From contig NZ_KI421498.1 in the NCBI RefSeq assembly GCF_000473105.1, forward strand, positions 248,001-312,000: a DNA stretch of 64,000 bases, written 5' to 3'. The stretch is from Phaeobacter inhibens DSM 16374. GTDB taxonomy: Bacteria; Pseudomonadota; Alphaproteobacteria; Rhodobacterales; Rhodobacteraceae. The position numbers and the translations under genes are program-made. The notes beneath the pieces were generated by a model. It saw only the letters and a list, made by a program, of their open reading frames with translations. It had not been told where the DNA came from and made no database searches. Shown piece after piece: positions 8,824 to 17,342 of the stretch (positions are counted from its first letter, which is position 1; the number at the start of each line of letters is the position of its first letter).

Positions 8824-10016
8824 GCGGTGCCGGGAACCGCCGTAGCAGCTGTGTCGCCAACACCGTCTCGGCGTGCCTTGGCTGCGGCGAGGGTGTCGCG
8901 CAATTCTGCTTCCATCTTTTTCAGATCTTCCTCAGCTGCGGCGCGTTTGGCCTTGCCCTCGTCAGCGATCTGCAGGCTATCCTGAATGGTGCCGATCAGA
9001 TCGGCATTGGCCTGTTTCACCGCTTCGATGTCGAAAACGCCGCGCTCCATTTCCTGACGGATTACCTTGTTGGTTTCGCGTAGGTTGGCGGCGTTTGAGG
9101 TCAACAGCTCATTTGTCAGGTCATTGGCATCGCGTACGGCCGCCGCTGCCTCTGCCGAGCGCTGGATGGTGACAGCCTGCGCCAGCTGGGTCTCCCAAAG
9201 CGGCACGGTGTTGACCAGAGTAGAGTTGATCTTGGTCACCAGGGATTTGTCATTTTCCTGCACCAAACGGATTGAGGGCAGTGACTGCATGGTGACCTGA
9301 CGGGTCAGTTTCAGATCATGCACCCGGCGTTCCAGATCGTCGCGGGCGGCGCGTATGTCGCGCAACTCCTGCGCGCGCATCACCTGATCGCTCTCAGCCG
9401 CAGCGGCGACAGCGGCTTCCAGGGCGGGGATCTCATTGGCATCCAGTTCGGCCAGCTTGGCCTCACCTGCTGCAATATAGAGCGCCAGTTCGTCATAGAA
9501 GCTCAGCGTTTTGGCATAGAGCAGATCCAGCGATTTGATATCTTTGAGCAGCTGATGCTCATGACCGAGGAGATTATCGGTGATGCGGTCGATCTGGCCC
9601 TGCACATCCTCAAACCGGGCGGTGAATTTGGCAAAGGGTGCGGCGCGACCCAGCAGACGCTCCCAGAAGCTGCGCTTGCGGCGCACGTCCAGTTCGGACA
9701 CGGAAAAGCCACGGATGGTGGTGACGATATTGCGCAGACTGTCGCCGGCGGGGCCGACGTCTTTGTTGCGCACATCCGTCAGCATAGCCTGGCTAATCTG
9801 CTGCAATTCAGCCTGTGCGCCAGAACCGAAATTGATGATCGAGTTGCTGTCCGACATGTCGATCTGCGCCATGCGGGACTTGATATCGGCGCTGGTGGCC
9901 TCATCCGCCTGTTCCAGCGACTGGATCTCCGCCACCGGTTCCGGCAGCTCAATCGCGGTGATCTCGGAAACTATTTGCGTCTCCTTGGCGGCTTTCTTCT
10001 GGGTCGTCTCGGACAT
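8820..10016 (-). CDS. Toxic anion resistance protein, TelA/KlaA family
   Basis: 398 residues, cytoplasmic, mainly alpha-helical and coiled coil. It shows the TelA family pattern: SIINFGSGAQAELQQISQAM, VSELDVRRKRSFWERLLGRA, RQVTMQSLPSIRLVQENDKS and WETQLAQAVTIQRSAEAA. Family members are linked to tellurite, nisin, cephalosporin and other envelope-stress resistance, with no enzymatic activity established. In Bacillus subtilis the TelA homologue yaaN lies beside xpaC, and the same pair occurs here with XpaC 22 bp upstream. I chose the start MSETTQKK; a longer frame begins inside xpaC. The gene symbol is left blank because tellurite resistance itself is not shown. Confidence 0.93.
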   Translation of the reverse strand: MSETTQKKAAKETQIVSEITAIELPEPVAEIQSLEQADEATSADIKSRMAQIDMSDSNSIINFGSGAQAELQQISQAMLTDVRNKDVGPAGDSLRNIVTTIRGFSVSELDVRRKRSFWERLLGRAAPFAKFTARFEDVQGQIDRITDNLLGHEHQLLKDIKSLDLLYAKTLSFYDELALYIAAGEAKLAELDANEIPALEAAVAAAAESDQVMRAQELRDIRAARDDLERRVHDLKLTRQVTMQSLPSIRLVQENDKSLVTKINSTLVNTVPLWETQLAQAVTIQRSAEAAAAVRDANDLTNELLTSNAANLRETNKVIRQEMERGVFDIEAVKQANADLIGTIQDSLQIADEGKAKRAAAEEDLKKMEAELRDTLAAAKARRDGVGDTAATAVPGTA

Positions 10017-10038
10017 GTGCAAATTCCTTATGGCTGTG

Positions 10039-10956
10039 TCAGCGGGTGTCCAGATGAACGCCCTCGCGCTGCAAACGATCCCGCAGCACGTCGATTTCAA
10101 CGGTTAGATCGGTGCGATCCTCCAGCAGCATCTTGCGGGTGCGGGCGGCGAAATTCTGTTCGAGGTCAGTCAGCAGGGCCAGAAAATCCTGCCGGGCCTG
10201 AGTGTCGCCGCTGCGGGTATAGATATCGGCGAATTTGATGGTCGCATCGCGCGCCCCCATCAAATAGACGGTGAGGTAGCGCCGCGCGCCGGTCAGATCG
10301 CGGGGGTCTTCCTCAACTGTACGAAAGAGGTCGCGCGCCACCTCCTGAAAGGCCTCAACCTGCTGCTCGACCTTGCGGTCGCGGGCGCGCAGGGCGGCAT
10401 CCTTCATTGCGGAGAGATAGGTTTCGGCCTCGTCCACTACACGGGCAACGCGGTCACGTTGGAAATCATCAATGCCTTCAGTGCCCTTGTCGCGCAGGGG
10501 ATCAACGCCAAAGGCCGCCAGATGCAGGCCAGTCGCCGCAGCGGCATAAATCAGCGCGCTGAGGGCGCCGGGGTCCTGCCGCCAGACAGCAAACAAGGCG
10601 CCGATACCGCAGAGCAGCGCCGCCAGGATCTTGCGTGGCAGGGCAGGGCGGCGGGCAACCTTGCGATCATCATAGGCGGCTTCAGCCCGCAGGCCATCGC
10701 GCAGCAGATAGGCCGACCCGGCCCATGTCGCTGCGGCAAGCAGGCCAAACGCCAGACCCGCCGCGTCCGAGAAGACAGACATCAGGACCACCAGCCCCGC
10801 GGGCAGCGCCATCAGATTGGCGCGCATGCCGACTGGATCAACTTTGGCGCTGCGATAGCTGTTGGCGCTGGAGGTGGTGTGGTCGGAGGTGGGGGCTTTA
10901 TCTGCCCCTGTGTCGCGGCCATCAGGGCTGTATTTGCCGCCAAAACGCTGTGCCAT
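10039..10956 (-). CDS. XpaC-family protein (5-bromo-4-chloroindolyl phosphate hydrolysis family)
   Basis: 305 residues. The N-terminal third is polar. Two pairs of hydrophobic segments follow (MALPAGLVVLMSVF / GLAFGLLAAATWAGSAYLL and ILAALLCGIGALFAVW / LSALIYAAAATGLHLAAF). A cytosolic helical domain ends the protein (VARVVDEAETYLSAMKDAAL, YLTVYLMGARDATIKFADIY). The layout and C-terminal domain match XpaC. The original indolyl-phosphate phenotype does not define its biochemistry. The start has a perfect GGAGG 8 bases upstream, which overlaps the stop of the small membrane-peptide gene. It pairs with telA directly downstream. Confidence 0.88.
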   Translation of the reverse strand: MAQRFGGKYSPDGRDTGADKAPTSDHTTSSANSYRSAKVDPVGMRANLMALPAGLVVLMSVFSDAAGLAFGLLAAATWAGSAYLLRDGLRAEAAYDDRKVARRPALPRKILAALLCGIGALFAVWRQDPGALSALIYAAAATGLHLAAFGVDPLRDKGTEGIDDFQRDRVARVVDEAETYLSAMKDAALRARDRKVEQQVEAFQEVARDLFRTVEEDPRDLTGARRYLTVYLMGARDATIKFADIYTRSGDTQARQDFLALLTDLEQNFAARTRKMLLEDRTDLTVEIDVLRDRLQREGVHLDTR

Positions 10957-10960
10957 GGGG

Positions 10961-11035
10961 TTAGCCTCCGACCAGCCAGCCGGTTGCCAGGCCAATCAAC
11001 AGGATCAGCAAGGCCACAAAGGCGAGTTTCTGCAC
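10961..11035 (-). CDS. 24-residue single-helix membrane peptide at the head of the xpaC-telA operon
   Basis: A very short frame with a GTG start preceded by a GGGGG-type ribosome site about 8 bases upstream. It encodes MQKLAFVALLILLIGL followed by ATGWLVGG and TAA, one hydrophobic helix with a single Lys at the cytoplasmic end. The stop codon lies 4 bases before the xpaC ATG, and the xpaC GGAGG site sits inside its last codons, as expected for translational coupling. It could be a small membrane subunit or a leader peptide. No homologue is known to me, and the amino-acid pattern and coupling are the only support. Confidence 0.55.
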   Translation of the reverse strand: MQKLAFVALLILLIGLATGWLVGG

Positions 11036-11146
11036 GTCTGTTCCCCCAAGATGAGCGCTGCAAGCAACTGGAAACTTAGGATATGCAGCGTCATCTTGCT
11101 AGGGGGAACTCTGAAATCGTGGACGCAACTTGTTGTCGCGAGCGGC

Positions 11147-12472
11147 TTAGCGGCGCGGTGGTTTGCCACCACTGCGTGGCGCGGGCCCTCGACCCGTGTC
11201 CCTACCTGCATCGCGACCCGCATTACGGCCCGAGGGTTTGCCGCCGAACTTGCCGCTGGGTTTACCACCCGGTTTGCTTCCGAATTTGCCTGCGGGTTTG
11301 CCACCGGGTCTGTCCGGCGTGCGATCAGCGGTCCGGCCCGTGGGCTTACCCTCGGATTTTCCGGTAAACTGATCGGATGGTTTGCCTTTGCCTGCAAATT
11401 TTCCGCCAGGTTTGCCAGCAGGGCGGGCACCAGATCGGTCGCCGGGTTTCTCGCTCGACCGATCAGAAGAACCAAAGGAGCGACCTGACGGTTTCCCACC
11501 TGGTTTCCCGCCCGGCTTACTGCCTGATTTGAAATCTGGCTTGGCACCTGGCTTCGGGCCGGGTTTGCCCGCACCGGGGCGTTGGCGCACAGGGCGCTTG
11601 GGTTTTTCGTCTTCTTCAGCTTCTGGGGCAGTAAGTCCCAGCTGATCCCGCACCACGCGTGAGCGCAGTTCTTCGACCTCGCCCGGCTTCAGATTACCCA
11701 GCTGGAAGGGGCCATAAGACAGGCGCAGCAGGCGGTTCACGGTAAAACCGATGTCTTCGATCGCACGGCGGATCTCGCGGTTTTTGCCTTCGCGCAGACC
11801 AATTGTCAGCCAGGCGTTTGCGCCTTGCTGGCGGTCCAGCGCGACGGTCATCGGCTGAAAACGCTCTCCCTCGATCACCAAACCCTGACGCAATGGTTCG
11901 AAATCGGTGTCTTTTGGACGACCGTTGATCCGCACGCGGTAGCGGCGCAGCCAGCCGGTAGAGGGCAACTCTAGCTGGCGCTTGATGCCGCCATCGTTGG
12001 TCAACAGCAGAAGGCCTTCGGAGTTGAGATCAAGTCGCCCCACGGTCATCACGCGCGGCATATCCTCAGGCAGTTCGTCAAAGATGGTTCGGCGGTCCAG
12101 CTCATCATTTGTCGTGGTCACCAGACCTGAGGGCTTATGGTACATCCACAGGCGCGGGGGTTCGGGGTCCTGCATCGGGTTGCCATCCACCACGATCCGG
12201 TCCTTGCCCAGCACCACGTTCAGCGCCGGGCTGTCGATGACCTTGCCGTTCACCGCAACGCGCCCTTCGGCGATCATCCGCTCGGCTTCGCGCCGCGACG
12301 CAACGCCTGCGCGCGACAGAACCTTGGCGATGCGGTCGCCTTCGGGGCCATCACCCATGGCGGGCGTGTCAGTCGGTGTCTTACCAGCCTTTGCCGAAAC
12401 AGGGCGTGTGTTGCGGGCTGGTTTGGCCGTGCCGGGGCGCTGGCCTTTGGGGGAAGATGGTGTTTTGCTCAT
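11147..12472 (-). CDS. 23S rRNA pseudouridine synthase (RluB/RsuA family) with long basic low-complexity tail
   Basis: 441 residues. The order is a Lys/Pro-rich N-terminus, an S4 RNA-binding domain (RIAKVLSRAGVASRREAERM, about 47-90), and an RsuA/RluB catalytic domain with the catalytic Asp in GRLDLNSEGLLLLTNDGG and the conserved GLREGKNREIRRAIE. About 165 residues of GKPGG/GKFGGKPSG-type repeats follow, rich in Lys, Arg, Gly and Pro. The tail is far longer than in E. coli RluB and would bind RNA nonspecifically. The start is uncertain: MSKTPSS is given, but a methionine 6 codons earlier is possible since neither has a strong ribosome site. It is divergent from tadA. Confidence 0.88.
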   Translation of the reverse strand: MSKTPSSPKGQRPGTAKPARNTRPVSAKAGKTPTDTPAMGDGPEGDRIAKVLSRAGVASRREAERMIAEGRVAVNGKVIDSPALNVVLGKDRIVVDGNPMQDPEPPRLWMYHKPSGLVTTTNDELDRRTIFDELPEDMPRVMTVGRLDLNSEGLLLLTNDGGIKRQLELPSTGWLRRYRVRINGRPKDTDFEPLRQGLVIEGERFQPMTVALDRQQGANAWLTIGLREGKNREIRRAIEDIGFTVNRLLRLSYGPFQLGNLKPGEVEELRSRVVRDQLGLTAPEAEEDEKPKRPVRQRPGAGKPGPKPGAKPDFKSGSKPGGKPGGKPSGRSFGSSDRSSEKPGDRSGARPAGKPGGKFAGKGKPSDQFTGKSEGKPTGRTADRTPDRPGGKPAGKFGSKPGGKPSGKFGGKPSGRNAGRDAGRDTGRGPAPRSGGKPPRR

Positions 12473-12534
12473 ACTGAGGCCATAGATCATTCCGCGCAGT
12501 TGCGAAAGCTCCCATTCTGGGGCAGGGAGAGGCT

Positions 12535-12996
12535 ATGCCGTTTCGTTCTCACATGGATGTCGCCCTTGCCGAAGCCCGCGCCGCCGCCGCGCGCGGAGAG
12601 GTGCCAGTGGGGGCCGCCCTGATCTCCCCGGAGGGGCAGGTGGTGGCCCGTGCAGGCAACCGCACCCGAGAGCGGAGCGATCCCACCGCCCATGCCGAGG
12701 TGCTGGTGATCCGTGAGGCCTGCGCTGTCGCCGGGTCGGAGCGTCTCAATGGTCATGACCTCTATGTAACGTTGGAACCTTGTGCGATGTGTGCCGCCGC
12801 CATTGCTGCTGCCCGCATTCGCCGTGTCTACTACGGGGCGTCTGATCCCAAATCCGGCGGCGTCGCTCATGGGGCCTGCGTGTTTTCGCATCCGCAGGCG
12901 CATCACGCGCCAGAGGTCTACGAGGGGATCAGTGCCGAACCGGCTGAAACCCTTCTGAAGGCATTCTTTGCCGCCCGCCGCTCAGGCGATGGTTGA
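12535..12996 (+). CDS. tadA: tRNA-specific adenosine deaminase TadA
   Basis: Deaminates A34 to inosine in the tRNA-Arg(ACG) wobble position, an essential step for decoding CGN codons. The 153 residues are normal for the family. The zinc and catalytic residues are visible: H53 and E55 in HAEVLVIREA, and C83 and C86 in PCAMCAAAI. The neighbouring GNRTRERSDPTAH and VYYGASDPKSGG segments match TadA rather than cytidine or guanine deaminases. It is divergent from the pseudouridine synthase, another RNA-modifying enzyme. Confidence 0.95.
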   Translation: MPFRSHMDVALAEARAAAARGEVPVGAALISPEGQVVARAGNRTRERSDPTAHAEVLVIREACAVAGSERLNGHDLYVTLEPCAMCAAAIAAARIRRVYYGASDPKSGGVAHGACVFSHPQAHHAPEVYEGISAEPAETLLKAFFAARRSGDG

Positions 12997-13070
12997 CCCG
13001 GCAGATGTGAGGGTCGTAGCGTGACATTTTGGTTGCGCCACCCGGTCGCGCCGCAGGAGGGCAAACAGAC

Positions 13071-13694
13071 ATGAGCAAGGAATTTCTGGCACCTGACGGG
13101 CAGTTGCGCTGTGGGTGGGCAGGATCCGCCCCGGAGTTTCTCGCCTATCATGATCACGAATGGGGCTATCCGGTTGCGGATGATAAGCGCCTATTTGAGA
13201 AGATCTGCCTGGAGAGTTTTCAGTCAGGCCTGAGCTGGCGCACCATTCTGGCCAAACGCGAGAATTTCCGGGCAGCTTTCGCGGGGTTCGACTGGAGCCA
13301 GGTCGCCCGGTTTGGCCCTCAGGACGTGGATCGCCTGTTGCAGGACGCAGGCATCATCCGCCATCGCGGCAAGATCGAAGCGGTGATCAACAATGCCCGC
13401 CGCGCTGAGGACATGGTTGCGGAGGAAGGATCGCTCGCCGCGTTTTTCTGGAGCTATGAACCCGGCCCGGATGAACAGGTGTCGCCGCAGACGGCCTCCA
13501 TCACGCCGCAGTCGATTGCGCTGTCGAAGGAGCTGAAAAAACGCGGCTGGAAATTTGTCGGACCCACCACCTGTTTTGCCTTCATGCAGGCGATGGGGCT
13601 GGTGAATGACCACGCAACAGACTGTATCTGCCGGAAAAAGGCCGCCCAGGCCCGCGCCGCCTTCACCTCCCCCGCAGTGCGGCAGGCGGGCTGA
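13071..13694 (+). CDS. tag: DNA-3-methyladenine glycosylase I
   Basis: Base-excision repair enzyme removing 3-methyladenine from alkylated DNA, 207 residues. The Tag zinc site is visible: Cys14 in RCGWAG, histidines in YHDHEWGYP, and the C-terminal His and Cys in NDHATDCICR. The helix-hairpin-helix core FEKICLESFQSGLSWRTILA is also typical. The start MSKEFLAP has GGAGG about 10 bases upstream, so I reject an earlier in-frame start 42 bases up. It lies 74 bp after tadA on the same strand. Confidence 0.95.
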   Translation: MSKEFLAPDGQLRCGWAGSAPEFLAYHDHEWGYPVADDKRLFEKICLESFQSGLSWRTILAKRENFRAAFAGFDWSQVARFGPQDVDRLLQDAGIIRHRGKIEAVINNARRAEDMVAEEGSLAAFFWSYEPGPDEQVSPQTASITPQSIALSKELKKRGWKFVGPTTCFAFMQAMGLVNDHATDCICRKKAAQARAAFTSPAVRQAG

Positions 13695-13756
13695 GCCGCG
13701 CAACAGACCGACTGGCAACCTTGCTCATAAGTTACCTGTTGCCGCAGCAGCCGCCT

Positions 13757-13779
13757 GCGCCGCCCGTTTGGGGCGGCGC
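13757..13779. terminator. GC-rich hairpin between convergent tag and UPF0173 genes
   Basis: Nine-base perfect arms GCGCCGCCC and GGGCGGCGC with a GTTTG loop. It sits in the gap between two convergent genes, where a bidirectional transcription stop would be useful. There is no U-run on either side, so it may act as a Rho-assisted stop or mRNA stabiliser only. Confidence 0.4.
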
Positions 13780-13847
13780 CACGCCCAACGGGACCAGATC
13801 TGCCCGGCAGATTGTGGTCCGGGCGGGAGCGCCCCGGTCAGCGGCGC

Positions 13848-14540
13848 TTATAGGGTGATCGCCTCGAGCACCTGCGGTTCAATCACCGTCACATCCGGCA
13901 GCGCCTCCGCCAGTTTTTCGGCGCTCTGCTCCAGGATCGGGAAGGTGCGGTAGTGGCAGGGGATCAGCGTCTTGAACTTGAAATACCGCTTCGCCGCATA
14001 GGCCGTCTGCGCCATATCCATGGTGAAATGCCCACCAGCGCTCAGAATGCCGATCTCAGGTTTGTAGTAATCGCCCATCCAGTCCATATCCGCCATAAGC
14101 CCGGTATCGCCAGAGATATAGAGCGTTTTCCCTTCGCTCATCAGCATATAGCCCACCTCGCTGCCAGCCGTCCTCAGCCCATCCTGTGTCGCAAAGGTGG
14201 AGCTGTGCGAGGCCGGAACCATGGCGAGGTTCGGCCCGTCCAGATTTACGGTACCGCCCTTGTTGAAGCCGATGGTGGTCACATCTTCGGTCTCGCCCCA
14301 GATGCCCATCAGATCATATTGGCCCACAATTGGCACAGTCAGCCGCCGTGCCAGCGCCAGTACGTCAATGACATGGTCAAAATGGGCATGGGTCAGAATG
14401 ATGTGCGTGGCGCCTGCGATAGCGGCCTCATGTTGGTCGTCGCGCAGCATCGGGTTGCCGGTCAGCCAGGGGTCCACCAACAGAACCTGTCCTGCGGTCT
14501 CGATGCGAAAGCTGCTATGGCCCAGCCAGATAATCTTCAT
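13848..14540 (-). CDS. UPF0173-type metal-dependent hydrolase (metallo-beta-lactamase fold)
   Basis: 230 residues, cytoplasmic. The MBL-fold metal motif HAHFDH is at about residues 51-56 in THIILTHAHFDHVIDV. Other family marks are KIIWLGHSSFRIE, VDPWLTGNP, ISGDTGLMADM and the C-terminal LIPCHYRTFPIL. The sequence matches the UPF0173 subgroup (YtkL-like), whose substrate is unknown. It lies divergent to gatC with about 195 bp between start codons and convergent with tag. Confidence 0.92.
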   Translation of the reverse strand: MKIIWLGHSSFRIETAGQVLLVDPWLTGNPMLRDDQHEAAIAGATHIILTHAHFDHVIDVLALARRLTVPIVGQYDLMGIWGETEDVTTIGFNKGGTVNLDGPNLAMVPASHSSTFATQDGLRTAGSEVGYMLMSEGKTLYISGDTGLMADMDWMGDYYKPEIGILSAGGHFTMDMAQTAYAAKRYFKFKTLIPCHYRTFPILEQSAEKLAEALPDVTVIEPQVLEAITL

Positions 14541-14735
14541 GTTTTATACTCCCTCACGGCTGTTGCGATCCGGCCCGCTAGGGGCGTTGTCTTGCCCCAA
14601 GCCTATCGCGACGGAGGCAGAAATCCACAGGCTCAGGTGCCTTGTGGTCGAATTCCCGGGGCTTTCACGCGCCCGCAGGCTTGCGGCGGCGGCGGTGCGG
14701 CGGTAAATGCGTCCTAACACGAGATGAGGGTTTCC

Positions 14736-15023
14736 ATGTCGATTGACCAAAGCACCGCCGCCAAGGTGGCCAAACTGGCCCGTATCAAGGTCGAAGAGGA
14801 CGCGCTGCCCGCTCTGGCAGATGAGTTCAATACCATCCTCGGCTTTATCGAGCAGCTGAACGAGGTGGACGTCGAAGGCGTCGAGCCGATGACCTCCGTG
14901 ACACCACAGCGCCTGAAACGTCGGGTGGATGAGGTCACGGACGGCAGTCAGCAGGACAAGATCCTCGCCAATGCTCCCGATGCCCGCGAAGGCTTTTTCG
15001 CAGTGCCCAAGGTGGTTGAATAA
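14736..15023 (+). CDS. gatC: Aspartyl/glutamyl-tRNA(Asn/Gln) amidotransferase subunit C
   Basis: Small subunit that stabilises the GatCAB complex, which converts Glu-tRNA(Gln) and Asp-tRNA(Asn) to the correct amides. 95 residues, the usual length. It shows TAAKVAKLARIKVEEDALPA, FNTILGFIEQLNEVDVEGVE and the C-terminal DAREGFFAVPKVVE that wraps around GatA. The start MSIDQST has GAGGG 5 bases upstream; an alternative start 12 bases earlier is less likely. gatA begins 3 bases after its stop. Confidence 0.96.
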   Translation: MSIDQSTAAKVAKLARIKVEEDALPALADEFNTILGFIEQLNEVDVEGVEPMTSVTPQRLKRRVDEVTDGSQQDKILANAPDAREGFFAVPKVVE

Positions 15024-15026
15024 GAC

Positions 15027-16514
15027 ATGACCGAACTGAACAAACTCACCCTGTCCGACGCCCGTGACGCCCTGCGCAAGGGCGAAACAACCTCTGTCGA
15101 GCTGACCGAGGCCTGCCTGAAAGCCATTGATGCCGCTGATGCGTTGAATGCCTTCGTGCATAAGACGCCCGAAATCGCGCTGGAGCGCGCCAAGGCAGCA
15201 GATGCACGGATCAAGGCGGGCGATGCGCCTGCCATGTGTGGCCTGCCGATCGGCATCAAGGATCTGTTCTGCACCAAAGGTGTCGCCAGCCAGGCTGCTT
15301 CCGGCATTCTGGAGGGCTTCAAGCCCGAGTATGAATCCACTGTATCGCAGCAGCTTCAGGACTCCGGCGCGGTGATGCTGGGCAAGCTGAACATGGACGA
15401 ATTCGCCATGGGCTCGTCCAATGAAACCTCCGTCTATGGTAACGCGGTCAGCCCCTGGCGGCGCGGCAATGATACTGCCGAGCTGACACCGGGTGGCTCC
15501 TCCGGCGGGTCCGCATCTGCCGTGGCAGCTGATCTGTGCCTCGCGGCAACTGGCACCGACACCGGCGGTTCGATTCGCCAGCCTGCGGCCTTTACCGGTA
15601 TCACCGGCATCAAACCCACCTACGGGCGCTGCTCGCGCTGGGGTGTGGTGGCCTTTGCCTCATCGCTGGATCAGGCCGGCCCGATGACCAAATCGGTGCG
15701 CGACGCGGCAATGATGCTTGAGGCGATGTGTGGCCACGATCCCAAGGACAGCACCAGCGCCGATCTGGCAGTGCCGAATTTTGAGGCGATGCTGACCGGT
15801 GACATCAAGGGCAAGAAGATCGGTATCCCGCGTGAGTATCGCATGGATGGCATGCCTGCGGAGATTGAGAAACTCTGGTCTGAAGGGGCGGAGATGCTGC
15901 GCGCGGCAGGCGCCGAGATTGTCGATATCTCCCTACCGCACACCAAATACGCGCTGCCTGCTTATTACGTGATTGCGCCGGCTGAGGCCTCGTCGAATCT
16001 CGCGCGCTATGATGGCGTGCGCTACGGTCAGCGCGCCACGCTGGAGGCTGGCGATGGCATCACCGAAATGTACGAGAAAACCCGTGCTGCGGGCTTCGGT
16101 CACGAGGTGCAGCGCCGCGTGATGGTGGGCACCTATGTGCTCTCTGCAGGTTTCTATGACGCCTATTACAACCGCGCCCGCAAGGTCCGCACCCTGATCA
16201 AGAAGGACTTTGAGGATGTCTTTGCCCAAGGCATCGACGCGATCCTGACGCCAGCCACGCCCTCTGCCGCCTTTGGCTTGGGCGAAATGATCGACGCGGA
16301 TCCGGTGCAGATGTACCTCAATGACGTCTTCACCGTCACCGTGAACCTAGCCGGTCTGCCGGGGATTTCGGTGCCTGCCGGTGTTGATGCGCAGGGGCTG
16401 CCGCTGGGGCTTCAGCTGATTGGCCGTCCCTGGGAAGAGGGCGATTTGCTGAATACAGCCTATGCGCTGGAAGAGGCTGCCGGATTTGTGGCCAAGCCCG
16501 GGCATTGGTGGTAA
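15027..16514 (+). CDS. gatA: Aspartyl/glutamyl-tRNA(Asn/Gln) amidotransferase subunit A
   Basis: Glutaminase subunit of GatCAB that releases ammonia from glutamine for transamidation of misacylated tRNA. 495 residues. The amidase signature is complete: catalytic Lys in [12 protein letters not shown], the Ser-rich loop [15 protein letters not shown], and the nucleophile serine in [14 protein letters not shown]. The C-terminal [19 protein letters not shown] is typical. It is co-transcribed with gatC (3 bp gap). gatB is not in the next genes, as is common in this group. Confidence 0.97.
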   Translation: MTELNKLTLSDARDALRKGETTSVELTEACLKAIDAADALNAFVHKTPEIALERAKAADARIKAGDAPAMCGLPIGIKDLFCTKGVASQAASGILEGFKPEYESTVSQQLQDSGAVMLGKLNMDEFAMGSSNETSVYGNAVSPWRRGNDTAELTPGGSSGGSASAVAADLCLAATGTDTGGSIRQPAAFTGITGIKPTYGRCSRWGVVAFASSLDQAGPMTKSVRDAAMMLEAMCGHDPKDSTSADLAVPNFEAMLTGDIKGKKIGIPREYRMDGMPAEIEKLWSEGAEMLRAAGAEIVDISLPHTKYALPAYYVIAPAEASSNLARYDGVRYGQRATLEAGDGITEMYEKTRAAGFGHEVQRRVMVGTYVLSAGFYDAYYNRARKVRTLIKKDFEDVFAQGIDAILTPATPSAAFGLGEMIDADPVQMYLNDVFTVTVNLAGLPGISVPAGVDAQGLPLGLQLIGRPWEEGDLLNTAYALEEAAGFVAKPGHWW

Positions 16515-16553
16515 ACCCTGTCCTGATCTGAGCAGAACCAACAGGTGGTGATC

Positions 16554-17327
16554 ATGCGTGTATTCCGGTCCATCCTTGCGACCAGCAGCCTTGTCCTGCT
16601 GGCCGCGTGTCAGCCTCCGGTACCCGACAGCGGGCCAGAGGCCGGATTTGGCTCCAGCCCCTTTGACGGGGCGCCTGCGACCGGCACCACCATCAACGGC
16701 GACCCACTGGTGCCACCGGCACGGGTCGCCAGCGAGCCTCTGCCGCGTGCTGTGCAGCCTGCGCCGCGTGTGGCGGCACGCACCAGTGGCGCCGGAACAC
16801 TCGCATCTTCCGGCAGCAGCAGCGATGACATCGCACGGGAAACGGCAGCCGCGCTGGAGGCAGCGCGCAGCAATTCCGGTACCGCCCCGATTGAGGCCAG
16901 CCCCACCAACCCGGCACCGACGCTTGCGGGCAATCCGCGGATCTCCGATGAGAATGACTTCGACGCGGTTTCCTCCCGTCAGAGCATTGAAAGCGACGCG
17001 GAGCGGCTGGCCCGCCAGCGCGCGCAATATCAGGTGGTGAGCCCAACGGCCGTGCCCATCCGCAGTGGCAGCCGTGACCCCAATATCGTCCGCTATGCGC
17101 TGAGCACCTCCAATCCGCGCGGGCAGCGCATCTATTCGCGTTCTGGCATCAATCTCGCCGCGCGCTCCTCGCGCAATTGCGCGGGCTTTGCGTCACCCGA
17201 ACTGGCCCAGATCGCCTTTCTTGAGGCAGGCGGCCCAAAGCGTGACCGTCAGGCCTTGGACCCTGATGGGGACGGCTATGCCTGCGGCTGGGACCCGGCA
17301 CCCTACCGGCTTGCGGTGCAGAACTGA
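16554..17327 (+). CDS. Lipoprotein with C-terminal excalibur-like calcium-binding motif
   Basis: 257 residues. A lipoprotein signal (ILATSSLVLLAAC, Cys at about 18) is followed by a long Pro/Ser/Ala-rich, probably disordered region. A short C-terminal domain carries NCAGFASPELAQIAFLEAGG and DPDGDGYACGWDPAPY, which matches the excalibur DxDxDGxxC pattern. The two cysteines there probably pair. The start has AGGTGG about 7 bases upstream, which favours this ATG over a GTG 9 bases earlier. The next gene is a cell-wall amidase that starts 15 bp after the stop, so an envelope role is likely but unproven. Confidence 0.85.
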   Translation: MRVFRSILATSSLVLLAACQPPVPDSGPEAGFGSSPFDGAPATGTTINGDPLVPPARVASEPLPRAVQPAPRVAARTSGAGTLASSGSSSDDIARETAAALEAARSNSGTAPIEASPTNPAPTLAGNPRISDENDFDAVSSRQSIESDAERLARQRAQYQVVSPTAVPIRSGSRDPNIVRYALSTSNPRGQRIYSRSGINLAARSSRNCAGFASPELAQIAFLEAGGPKRDRQALDPDGDGYACGWDPAPYRLAVQN

Positions 17328-17342
17328 GGCGGCTTGCGCCCC

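Noticed and set aside
14544-15161. 205-codon minus-strand frame across gatC
   Set aside because: Antisense to gatC and the gatA start, no ribosome site, no family features.
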